Shown: positions 1 through 13,081 of the stretch, piece by piece
How positions within the stretch are numbered: position 1 is the stretch's first letter
How the letters are laid out: each line of letters starts with the position of its first letter
DNA from: Amaranthus tricolor
Lineage: Eukaryota; Streptophyta; Magnoliopsida; Caryophyllales; Amaranthaceae
Assembly: GCF_026212465.1 (NCBI RefSeq)
Contig: NC_080056.1
Span: forward strand, 18,637,830 to 18,701,829
Reading direction: 5' to 3'
Length of the DNA: 64,000 nt
Notes under the pieces: model-generated
What the model saw: the letters and a program-made list of their open reading frames with translations, nothing else
Database searches by the model: none
Told to the model about the DNA's origin: nothing
Made by a program: the position numbers and the translations under genes

Positions 1-148
1 TCGTGCAAATCAAACCAAGTTTGAGCTACTTTGTGCGCAAAAGTGCCAAAAACGCTTAAAAACGCATAAAATCGCAAATAAACAAGTAATTTCTAGCATA
101 TGACTATGATTTTAAATTCTAACCACTTCATCACAATAATATATATAT

Positions 149-224
149 CAAATAGTGTTGTGTGCCAAGTTTCGTGCAAAAGATACCAAATAGTGTTGTG
201 TGCCAAGTTTCGTACAAAACAAAC
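149..224 (+). repeat. 38-bp internal duplication making an overlong satellite monomer
   Basis: The segment starting CAAATAGTGTTGTGTGCCAA at 149 is repeated at 187, so this monomer is about 207 bp instead of 169. The two copies differ at few positions. It looks like a slippage or unequal-exchange product. Confidence 0.8.
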
Positions 225-361
225 CAAGTTTGAGCTAGTTTATGCGCAAAAGTGGCGATGACGCTTAAAAACGAATAAAATCGCAACTTAACACGTAATT
301 TCTAGCATATGAAATTAATTTTAAATTCTAACCACTTCAACACAATAATATATACCAAATA

Positions 362-3300
362 ATGTTATGTGCCAAGTTTCGTGCAAAACATACCAAGTTT
401 GAGCTACTATATGCGCAAAAGTGCTAAAAACGGTAGAAAAACTCTTAAAATCGCAATTTAACACGTAATTTCTACCATATGACAATGATTTACAATTCTA
501 ACTATTTCAACACAATAGTATATTTCTAATAATGTTGTGTGCCAAGTTTCGTGCAAATCAAACCAAGTTTGAGCTAGTTTATACGCAAAAGTGGCAAAAT
601 CGCTTAAAAACGCATAAAATCGCAACTTAAACGTAATTTCTAGCATATGAAAATGATTTTCAATTCTAACCACTTCAACACAATAGTATATACCAAATAA
701 TGTTGGGTGCCATGTTTCGTGCAATTCAAACCGAGTTTGAGCTACTTTATGCGCAAAAGTGCCAAAAACACTTCAAAACACATAAAATTGCAAATAAACC
801 CGTATTTTCTAGCATATGACTATGATCTTAAATTCTATCCACTTCAACACAATAATATATACCAAATAGTGTTGTGTGCCAAGTTTCGTACAAAATATAC
901 CAAGTTTGAGCCACTATATGCGCAAAAGTAGCAAAAACGCTTATAAACGAATAAAATGGCAACTTAACACGTAATTTCTAGCATATGACAATGATTTTCA
1001 ATTCTAACCACTTCAACACAATAATATATCCTAAATAATATTGTGTGCCAAGTTTCATACAAATCAAACCAAGTTTGAGCTACTATAAGCGAAAAAGTGT
1101 TAAAAACGGTTAAAAAACTCTTAAAATCGCAACTTAACACGTAATTTCTATCTTATGACAATGATTTTAAATTCTAACCACTTCAACACAATAATATATA
1201 CCAAATAATGTTGTGTGCCAAGTTTCGTGCAAATCAAACCAAGTTTGAGCTACTTGATGCGCAAAAGTGGCAAAAACGCTTAAAAACTTAGAAAATCAAA
1301 GCTTAACACGTAATTTCTAGCATATGACAATGATTTTCATTTCTAACCACTTCAACACAATAATATATACCAAATAATGTTGGGTGCCAAGTTTCGTGCA
1401 AATCAAACCAAGTTTGATCTACTACGCGCAAAAGTGCCAAAAACGCTTTAAAACGCATTAAATCGCAAATAAACAAGTAATTTCTAGCATATGACTATGA
1501 TTTTCAATTCTAACCACTTCATCACCATAATATATATACCAAATAGTGTTGTGTGCCAAGTTTCGTGCAAATCAAACCAAGTTTGAGCTACTTTATGCGC
1601 AAAAGTGGCAAAAACGCTTAAAAACTCAGAAAATCAAAACTTAACACGTAATTTCTAGCATATGACAATGATTTTCAATTCTAACCACTTCAACACAATA
1701 ATATATACCAAATAATGTTGGGTGCCAAGTTTCGTGCAAATCAAACCAAGTTTGAGCTACTATTTGCGCAAAAGTGCCAAAAATGCTTAAAAACGCATAA
1801 AATCGCAAATAAACAAGTAATTTCTAGCATATGACTATGATTTTCAATTCTAACCATTTCATCACAATAATATATATACCAAATAGTGTTGTATGCCAAG
1901 TTTCGTGCAAAACAGACCAAGTTTGAGTTACTTTATGCGCAAAAGTGCCAAAAATGGTTTAAAACCCTTAAAATTGCAACATAACATATAATATGTAGCA
2001 TATTACTATGATTTTGAATTCTAAACACTTCAACACAATAATATATACCAAATAGTGTTGTTTTCCAAGTATCGTGCAAAACAAACCAAGTTTGAGCTTG
2101 TTTATGCGCAAAAGTGGCAAAAACGGTTAAAAACCCTTAAAAATGCAACTTAACCCGTAATTTCTAGCATATGACTATGATTTTAAATTATAACCACTTC
2201 AACAAAATAATATATACCAAATAGTGTTGTGTGCCAAGTTTCGTGCAACACAAACCAAGTTTGAGCTGCTTTATGCGCAAAAGTGCCAAAAATGGTTAAA
2301 AATCCTTAAAAACGCAACATAACACGTAATATGTAGCAAATGACTATGATTTTGAATTCTAACCACTTCAACACCATAATATATACCAAATAGTGTTATA
2401 GCCAGGTTTCGTGCAAAACAAACCAAGTTTGAGCTAGTTTATGCGCAAATGTGGCAAATACGCTTAAAAACTCTTAAAATCGCAGCTTAACACGTAATTT
2501 CTAGCATATGACTAGGCTTTTAAATTATAACCACTTCAACACAATAATATATACAAAATAGTGTTGTGTGCCATGTTTCGTGCAAAACAAACCAAGTTTG
2601 AGCTAGTTTATGCGCAAAAGTGACAAAAACGCTTAAAAACTAATAAAATCGAAACTTAACACGTAATTTCTAGCATTTGACAATGATTTTCAATTCTAAC
2701 CACTTCAACACAATAATATATCCCAAATAATTTTGTGTGCCAAGTTTCGTACAAAACATCCCAAGTTTGAGCTACTATATGCGCAAAAGTGCTAAAAACG
2801 GTTAAAAACTCTTAAAATCGCAACTTAACACGTAATTTCCACCATATGACAATGATATTCAATTCTAACCACTTCAACACAATAGTATATTCAAAATAAT
2901 GTTATTGCCAAGTTTCGAGCAAATCAAACCAAGTTTGAGCTAGTTTATGCGCAAAAGTGGCCAAAACGCTTAAAAACGCATAAAATCGTAACTTAACACG
3001 TAATTTCTAGCATATGACAATGACTTTCAATTCTAATTATTTCAACACATTAATATATACCAAATAATGTTGTGTGCGAAGTTTCGTGCAAATCAAACCA
3101 CGTTTGAGCTACTTTATGCGCAAAACTGTCAAAAACGCTTAAAAACGCATAAACTCGCAACTTAACACGTAATTTCCAGCATATGACAATGATTTTAAAT
3201 TCTAACCACTTCAACACAATAATATATACCAAATAATGTTGTGTGCCTAGTTTCGTGAAAAACAAACCAAGTTTGAGCTACTGTGTGCGCAAAAGTGGCA

Positions 3301-4760
3301 AAAACGCTTAAAAACGCATTTAATCGCAACTTAACACGTAATTTCTAGCATATGACAATGATTTTAAATTCTAACCACTTCAACACAATAATATATTCCA
3401 AATAATGTTGGGTGCCAAGTTTCATGCAAACAAACCAAGTTTGAGCTACTTTATGCGCAAAAGGGCCAAAAACGCTTAAAAACGCTTAAAATCGCAACTT
3501 AACACGTAATTTATGGCATATGACTATGATCTTAAATTCTATCCACTTCAACACAATAATATATACCAAATAGTGTTGTGTGCCAAGTTTCGTACAAAAT
3601 ATACCAAGTTTGAGCTACTATATGCGCAAAAGTAGCAAAAACGCTTATAAACGAATAAAATGGCAACTTAACACGTAATTTCTAGCATATGACTATGATT
3701 TTCAATTCTAACCACTTCAACACAATAATATATCCTAAATAATGTTGTGTGCCAAGTTTCATACAAATCAAACCAAGTTTGAGCTACTATAAGCGAAAAA
3801 GTATTAAAAACGGTTAAAAAACTCTTAAAATCGCAACTTAACACGTAATTTCTATCTTATGACAATGATTTTAAATTCTAACCACTTCAACACAATAATA
3901 TATACCAAATAATGTTGTGTGCCAAGTTTCGTGCAAATCAAACCAAGTTTGAGCTACTTTATGCGCAAAAGTGGCAAAAACGCTTAAGAACTTAGAAAAT
4001 CGAAGCTTAACACGTAATTTCTAGCATATGACAATGATTTTCATTTCTAACCACTTCAACACAATAATATATACCAAATAATGTTGGTTGCCAAGTTTCG
4101 TGCAAATCAAACCCAGTTTGATCTACTATTTGCGCAAAAGTGACAAAAACGCTTAAAAACGCATTAAATCGCAAATAAACAAGTAATTTCTAGCATATGA
4201 CTATGATTTTCAATTCTAACCACTTCATCACAATAATATATATACCAAATAGTGTTGTGTGCCAAGTTTCGTGCAAATCAAACCAAGTTTGAGCTACTTT
4301 ATGCGCATAAGTGGCAAAAACGCTTAAAAACTCAGAAAATCAAAACTTAACACGTAATTTCTAGCATATGACAATGATTTTCAATTCTAACCACTTCAAC
4401 ACAATAATATATACCAAATAATGTTGGGTGCCAAGTTTCGTGCAAATCAAACCAAGTTTGAGCTACTATTTGCGCAAAAGTGCCAAAAATGCTTAAAAAC
4501 GCATAAAATCGCAAATAAACAAGTAATTTCTAGCATATGACTATGATTTTCAATTCTAACCATTTCATCACAATAATATATATACCAAATAGTGTTGTAT
4601 GCCAAGTTTCGTACAAAACAGACCAAGTTTGAGTTACTTTATGCGCAAAACTGTCAAAAACGCTTAAAAACGCATAAACTCGCAACTTAACACGTAATTT
4701 CCAGCATATGACAATGATTTTAAATTCTAACCACTTCAAAACAATAATATATACCAAATA
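362..4760 (+). repeat. Satellite higher-order repeat, copy 1 (26-mer, about 4.40 kb)
   Basis: Diagnostic variants recur at a 4400-bp offset: GTGTGCCTAG at 3241 and 7641, GACTAGGCTTTT at 2511 and 6911, ACTTGATGCGC near 1253 and 5653. The unit is composite: its part from about 820 to 1900 resembles its own part from about 3520 to 4600 at an offset of about 2.70 kb (16 monomers). So this 26-mer is a 16-mer plus a partial second copy of about 10 monomers. The two parts share marker variants such as the ATGATCTTAAATTCTATCC monomer. Identity to copy 2 is very high by eye. Confidence 0.88.
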
Positions 4761-7700
4761 ATGTTATGTGCCAAGTTTCGTGCAACACATACCAAGTTTG
4801 AGCTACTATATGCGCAAAAGTGCTAAAAACGGTAGAAAAACTCTTAAAATCGCAATTTAACACGTAATTTCTACCATATGACAATGATTTACAATTCTAA
4901 CTATTTCAACACAATAGTATATTTCTAAAATGTTGTGTGCCAAGTTTCGTGCAAATCAAACCAAGTTTGAGCTAGTTTATGCGCAAAAGTGGCAAAATCG
5001 CTTAAAAACGCATAAAATCGCAACTTAAACGTAATTTCTAGCATATGAAAATGATTTTCAATTCTAACCACTTCAACACAATAGTATATACCAAATAATG
5101 TTGGGTGCCATGTTTCGTGCAAATCAAACCGAGTTTGAGCTACTTTATGCGCAAAAGTGCCAAAAACACTTCAAAACACATAAAATTGCAAATAAACCCG
5201 TATTTTCTAGCATATGACTATGATCTTAAATTCTATCCACTTCAACACAATAATATATACCAAATAGTGTTGTGTGCCAAGTTTCGTACAAAATATACCA
5301 AGTTTGAGCCACTATATGCGCAAAAGTAGCAAAAACGCTTATAAACGAATAAAATGGCAACTTAACACGTAATTTCTAGCATATGACAATGATTTTCAAT
5401 TCTAACCACTTCAACACAATAATATATCCTAAATAATATTGTGTGCCAAGTTTCATACAAATCAAACCAAGTTTGAGCTACTATAAGCGAAAAAGTGTTA
5501 AAAACGGTTAAAAAACTCTTAAAATCGCAACTTAACACGTAATTTCTATCTTATGACAATGATTTTAAATTCTAACCACTTCAACACAATAATATATACC
5601 AAATAATGTTGTGTGCCAAGTTTCGTGCAAATCAAACCAAGTTTGAGCTACTTGATGCGCAAAAGTGGCAAAAACGCTTAAAAACTTAGAAAATCAAAGC
5701 TTAACACGTAATTTCTAGCATATGACAATGATTTTCATTTCTAACCACTTCAACACAATAATATATACCAAATAATGTTGGGTGCCAAGTTTCGTGCAAA
5801 TCAAACCAAGTTTGATCTACTACGCGCAAAAGTGCCAAAAACGCTTTAAAACGCATTAAATCGCAAATAAACAAGTAATTTCTAGCATATGACTATGATT
5901 TTCAATTCTAACCACTTCATCACCATAATATATATACCAAATAGTGTTGTGTGCCAAGTTTCGTGCAAATCAAACCAAGTTTGAGCTACTTTATGCGCAA
6001 AAGTGGCAAAAAACGCTTAAAAACTCAGAAAATCAAAACTTAACACGTAATTTCTAGCATATGACAATGATTTTCAATTCTAACCACTTCAACACAATAA
6101 TATATACCAAATAATGTTGGGTGCCAAGTTTCGTGCAAATCAAACCAAGTTTGAGCTACTATTTGCGCAAAAGTGCCAAAAATGCTTAAAAACGCATAAA
6201 ATCGCAAATAAACAAGTAATTTCTAGCATATGACTATGATTTTCAATTCTAACCATTTCATCACAATAATATATATACCAAATAGTGTTGTATGCCAAGT
6301 TTCGTGCAAAACAGACCAAGTTTGAGTTACTTTATGCGCAAAAGTGCCAAAAAATGGTTTAAAACCCTTAAAATTGCAACATAACATATAATATGTAGCA
6401 TATTACTATGATTTTGAATTCTAAACACTTCAACACAATAATATATACCAAATAGTGTTGTTTTCCAAGTATCGTGCAAAACAAACCAAGTTTGAGCTTG
6501 TTTATGCGCAAAAGTGGCAAAAACGGTTAAAAACCCTTAAAAATGCAACTTTACACGTAATTTCTAGCATATGACTATGATTTTAAATTATAACCACTTC
6601 AACAAAATAATATATACCAAATAGTGTTGTGTGCCAAGTTTCGTGCAACACAAACCAAGTTTGAGCTGCTTTATGCGCAAAAGTGCCAAAAATGGTTAAA
6701 AATCCTTAAAAACGCAACATAACACGTAATATGTAGCAAATGACTATGATTTTGAATTCTAACCACTTCAACACCATAATATATACCAAATAGTGTTTTA
6801 GCCAGGTTTCGTGCAAAACAAACCAAGTTTGAGCTAGTTTATGCGCAAATGTGGCAAATACGCTTAAAAACTCTTAAAATCGCAGCTTAACACGTAATTT
6901 CTAGCATATGACTAGGCTTTTAAATTATAACCACTTCAACACAATAATATATACAAAATAGTGTTGTGTGCCATGTTTCGTGCAAAAACAAACCAAGTTT
7001 GAGCTAGTTTATGCGCAAAAGTGACAAAAACGCTTAAAAACTAATAAAATCGAAACTTAACACGTAATTTCTAGCATTTGACAATGATTTTCAATTCTAA
7101 CCACTTCAACACAATAATATATCCCAAATAATTTTGTGTGCCAAGTTCGTACAAAACATCCCAAGTTTGAGCTACTATATGCGCAAAAGTGCTAAAAACG
7201 GTTAAAAACTCTTAAAATCGCAACTTAACACGTAATTTTCACCATATGACAATGATATTCAATTCTAACCACTTCAACACAATAGTATATTCAAAATAAT
7301 GTTATTGCCAAGTTTCGAGCAAATCAAACCAAGTTTGAGCTAGTTTATGCGCAAAAGTGGCCAAAACGCTTAAAAACGCATAAAATCGTAACTTAACACG
7401 TAATTTCTAGCATATGACAATGATTTTCAATTCTAATTATTTCAACACATTAATATATACCAAATAATGTTGTGTGCGAAGTTTCGTGCAAATCAAACCA
7501 CGTTTGAGCTACTTTATGCGCAAAACTGTCAAAAACGCTTAAAAACGCATAAACTCGCAACTTAACACGTAATTTCCAGCATATGACAATGATTTTAAAT
7601 TCTAACCACTTCAACACAATAATATATACCAAATAATGTTGTGTGCCTAGTTTCGTGAAAAACAAACCAAGTTTGAGCTACTGTGTGCGCAAAAGTGGCA

Positions 7701-9160
7701 AAAACGCTTAAAAACGCATTTAATCGCAACTTAACACGTAATTTCTAGCATATGACAATGATTTTAAATTCTAACCACTTCAACACAATAATAGATTCCA
7801 AATAATGTTGGGTGCCAAGTTTCATGCAAACAAACCAAGTTTGAGCTACTTTATGCGCAAAAGGGCCAAAAACGCTTAAAAACGCTTAAAATCGCAACTT
7901 AACACGTAATTTATGGCATATGACTATGATCTTAAATTCTATCCACTTCAACACAATAATATATACCAAATAGTGTTTTGTGCCAAGTTTCGTACAAAAT
8001 ATACCAAGTTTGAGCTACTATATGCGCAAAAGTAGCAAAAACGCTTATAAACGAATAAAATGGCAACTTAACACGTAATTTCTAGCATATGACTATGATT
8101 TTCAATTCTAACCACTTCAACACAATAATATATCCTAAATAATGTTGTGTGCCAAGTTTCATACAAATCAAACCAAGTTTGAGCTACTATAAGCGAAAAA
8201 GTATTAAAAACGGTTAAAAAACTCTTAAAATCGCAACTTAACACGTAATTTCTATCTTATGACAACGATTTTAAATTCTAACCACTTCAACACAATAATA
8301 TATACCAAATAATGTTGTGTGCCAAGTTTCGTGCAAATCAAACCAAGTTTGAGCTACTTTATGCGCAAAAGTGGCAAAAACGCTTAAGAACTTAGAAAAT
8401 CGAAGCTTAACACGTAATTTCTAGCATATGACAATGATTTTCATTTCTAACCACTTCAACACAATAATATATACCAAATAATGTTGGTTGCCAAGTTTCG
8501 TGCAAATCAAACCAAGTTTGATCTACTATTTGCGCAAAAGTGACAAAAACGCTTAAAAACGCATTAAATCGCAAATAAACAAGTAATTTCTAGCATATGA
8601 CTATGATTTTCAATTCTAACCACTTCATCACAATAATATATATACCAAATAGTGTTGTGTGCCAAGTTTCGTGCAAATCAAACCAAGTTTGAGCTACTTT
8701 ATGCGCATAAGTGGCAAAAACGCTTAAAAACTCAGAAAATCAAAACTTAACACGTAATTTCTAGCATATGACAATGATTTTCAATTCTAACCACTTCAAC
8801 ACAATAATATATACCAAATAATGTTGGGTGCCAAGTTTCGTGCAAATCAAACCAAGTTTGAGCTACTATTTGCGCAAAAGTGCCAAAAATGCTTAAAAAC
8901 GCATAAAATCGCAAATAAACAAGTAATTTCTAGCATATGACTATGATTTTCAATTCTAACCATTTCATCACAATAATATATATACCAAATAGTGTTGTAT
9001 GCCAAGTTTCGTACAAAACAGACCAAGTTTGAGTTACTTTATGCGCAAAACTGTCAAAAACGCTTAAAAACGCATAAACTCGCAACTTAACACGTAATTT
9101 CCAGCATATGACAATGATTTTAAATTCTAACCACTTCAACACAATAATATATACCAAATA
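4761..9160 (+). repeat. Satellite higher-order repeat, copy 2 (26-mer, 4.40 kb)
   Basis: This copy follows copy 1 directly and is almost the same base for base, with scattered substitutions and one-base length changes in A runs (for example near 6010, 6350 and 6985). It starts at the same landmark, ATGTTATGTGCCAAG, as copies 1 and 3 (362, 4761, 9161). Confidence 0.88.
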
Positions 9161-12100
9161 ATGTTATGTGCCAAGTTTCGTGCAACACATACCAAGTTTG
9201 AGCTACTATATGCGCAAAAGTGCTAAAAACGGTAGAAAAACTCTTAAAATCGCAATTTAACACGTAATTTCTACCATATGACAATGATTTACAATTCTAA
9301 CTATTTCAACACAATAGTATATTTCTAATAATATTGTGTGCCAAGTTTCGTGCAAATCAAACCAAGTTTGAGCTAGTTTATGCGCAAAAGTGGCAAAATC
9401 GCTTAAAAACGCATAAAATCGCAACTTAAACGTAATTTCTAGCATATGAAAATGATTTTCAATTCTAACCACTTCAACACAATAGTATATACCAAATAAT
9501 GTTGGGTGCCATGTTTCGTGCAAATCAAACCGAGTTTGAGCTACTTTATGCGCAAAAGTGCCGAAAACACTTCAAAACACATAAAATTGCAAATAAACCC
9601 GTATTTTCTAGCATATGACTATGATCTTAAATTCTATCCACTTCAACACAATAATATATACCAAATAGTGTTGTGTGCCAAGTTTCGTACAAAATATACC
9701 AAGTTTGAGCCACTATATGCGCAAAAGTAGCAAAAACGCTTATAAACGAATAAAATGGCAACTTAACACGTAATTTCTAGCATATGACAATGATTTTCAA
9801 TTCTAACCACTTCAACACAATAATATATCCTAAATAATATTGTGTGCCAAGTTTCATACAAATCAAACCAAGTTTGAGCTACTATAAGCGAAAAAGTGTT
9901 AAAAACGGTTAAAAAACTCTTAAAATCGCAACTTAACACGTAATTTCTATCTTATGACAATGATTTTAAATTCTAACCACTTCAACACAATAATATATAC
10001 CAAATAATGTTGTGTGCCAAGTTTCGTGCAAATCAAACCAAGTTTGAGCTACTTGATGCGCAAAAGTGGCAAAAACGCTTAAAAACTTAGAAAATCAAAG
10101 CTTAACACGTAATTTCTAGCATATGACAATGATTTTCATTTCTAACCACTTCAACACAATAATATATACCAAATAATGTTGGGTGCCAAGTTTCGTGCAA
10201 ATCAAACCAAGTTTGATCTACTACGCGCAAAAGTGCCAAAAACGCTTTAAAACGCATTAAATCGCAAATAAACAAGTAATTTCTAGCATATGACTATGAT
10301 TTTCATTCTAACCACTTCATCACCATAATATATATACCAAATAGTGTTGTGTGCCAAGTTTCGTGCAAATCAAACCAAGTTTGAGCTACTTTATGCGCAA
10401 AAGTGGCAAAAACGCTTAAAAACTCAGAAAATCAAAACTTAACACGTAATTTCTAGCATATGACAATGATTTTCAATTCTAACCACTTCAACACAATAAT
10501 ATATACCAAATAATGTTGGGTGCCAAGTTTCGTGCAAATCAAACCAAGTTTGAGCTACTATTTGCGCAAAAGTGCCAAAAATGCTTAAAAACGCATAAAA
10601 TCGCAAATAAACAAGTAATTTCTAGCATATGACTATGATTTTCAATTCTAACCATTTCATCACAATAATATATATACCAAATAGTGTTGTATGCCAAGTT
10701 TCGTGCAAAACAGACCAAGTTTGAGTTACTTTATGCGCAAAAGTGCAAAAATGGTTAAAAATCCTTAAAAACGCAACATAACACGTAATATGTAGCAAAT
10801 GACTATGATTTTGAATTCTAACCACTTCAACACCATAATATATACCAAATAGTGTTTTAGCCAGGTTTCGTGCAAAACAAACCAAGTTTGAGCTAGTTTA
10901 TGCGCAAATGTGGCAAATACGCTTAAAAACTCTTAAAATCGCAGCTTAACACGTAATTTCTAGCATATGACTAGGCTTTTAAATTATAACCACTTCAACA
11001 CAATAATATATACAAAATAGTGTTGTGTGCCATGTTTCGTGCAAAACAAACCAAGTTTGAGCTAGTTTATGCGCAAAAGTGACAAAAACGCTTAAAAACT
11101 AATAAAATCGAAACTTAACACGTAATTTCTAGCATTTGACAATGATTTTCAATTCTAACCACTTCAACACAATAATATATCCCAAATAATTTTGTGTGCC
11201 AAGTTTCGTACAAAACATCCCAAGTTTGAGCTACTATATGCGCAAAAGTGCTAAAAACGGTTAAAAACTCTTAAAATCGCAACTTAACACGTAAATTCCA
11301 CCATATGACAATGATATTCAATTCTAACCACTTCAACACAATAGTATATTCAAAATAATGTTATGTGCCAAGTTTCGAGCAAATCAAACCAAGTTTGAGC
11401 TAGTTTATGCGCAAAAGTGGCCAAAACGCTTAAAAACGCATAAAATCGTAACTTAACACGTAATTTCTAGCATATGACAATGATTTTCAATTCTAATTAT
11501 TTCAACACATTAATATATACCAAATAATGTTGTGTGCGAAGTTTCGTGCAAATCAAACCACGTTTGAGCTACTTTATGCGCAAAACTGTCAAAAACGCTT
11601 AAAAACGCATAAACTCGCAACTTAACACGTAATTTCCAGCATATGACAATGATTTTAAATTCTAACCACTTCAACACAATAATATATACCAAATAATGTT
11701 GTGTGCCTAGTTTCGTGAAAAACAAACCAAGTTTGAGCTACTGTGTGCGCAAAAGTGGCAAAAACGCTTAAAAATGCATTTAATCGCAACTTAACACACA
11801 ATTTCTAGCATATGACAATGATTTTAAATTCTAACCACTTCAACACAATAATATATTCCAAATAATGTTGGGTGCCAAGTTTCATGCAAACAAACCAAGT
11901 TTGAGCTACTTTCTGCGCAAAAGGGCCAAAAACGCTTAAAAACGCTTAAAATCGCAACTTAACACGTAATTTATGGCATATGACTATGATCTTAAATTCT
12001 ATCCACTACAACACAATAATATATACCAAATAGTGTTGTGTGCCAAGTTTCGTACAAAATATACCAAGTTTGAGCTACTATATGCGCAAAAGTAGCAAAA

Positions 12101-13081
12101 ACGCTTATAAACGAATAAAATGGCAACTTAACACGTAATTTCTAGCATATGGACTATGATTTTCAATTCTAACCACTTCAACACAATAATATATCCTAAA
12201 TAATGTTGTGTGCCAAGTTTCATACAAATCAAACCAAGTTTGAGCTACTATAAGCGAAAAAGTATTAAAAAACGGTTAAAAAACTCTTAAAATCGCAACT
12301 TAACACGTAATTTCTATCTTATGACAATGATTTTAAATTCTAACCACTTCAACACAATAATATATACCAAATAATGTTGTGTGCCAAGTTTCGTGCAAAT
12401 CAAACCAAGTTTGAGCTACTTTATGCGCAAAAGTGGCAAAAACGCTTAAGAACTTAGAAAATCGAAGCTTAACACGTAATTTCTAGCATATGACAATGAT
12501 TTTCATTTCTAACCACTTCAACACAATAATATATACCAAATAATGTTGGTTGCCAAGTTTCGTGCAAATCAAACCAAGTTTGATCTACTATTTGCGCAAA
12601 AGTGACAAAAACGCTTAAAAAACGCATTAAATCGCAAATAAACAAGTAATTTCTAGCATATGACTATGATTTTCAATTCTAACCACTTCATCACAATAAT
12701 ATATATACCAAATAGTGTTGTGTGCCAAGTTTCGTGCAAATCAAACCAAGTTTGAGCTACTTTATGCGCATAAGTGGCAAAAACGCTTAAAAACTCAGAA
12801 AATCAAAACTTAACACGTAATTTCTAGCATATGACAATGATTTTCAATTCTAACCACTTCAACACAATAATATATACCAAATAATGTTGGGTGCAAGTTT
12901 CGTGCAAATCAAACCAAGTTTGAGCTACTATTTGCGCAAAAGTGCCCAAAATGCTTAAAAACGCATAAAATTGCAAATAAACAAGTAATTTCTAGCATAT
13001 GACTATGATTTTCAATTCTAACCATTTCATCACAATAATATATATACCAAATAGTGTTGTATGCCAAGTTTCGTGCAAAAC
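9161..13081 (+). repeat. Satellite higher-order repeat, copy 3 (contracted)
   Basis: This copy follows copies 1 and 2 but the distance between shared landmarks drops from 4400 to 4060 bp (GTGTGCCTAG at 7641 and 11701). The missing 340 bp equals two monomers. The junction lies near 10745, where the first half of one monomer type (AGACCAAGTTTGAGTTAC) joins the second half of another (AATGGTTAAAAATCC). Copy 3 then runs on into the 16-mer form and does not restart as copy 2 did. Confidence 0.82.
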
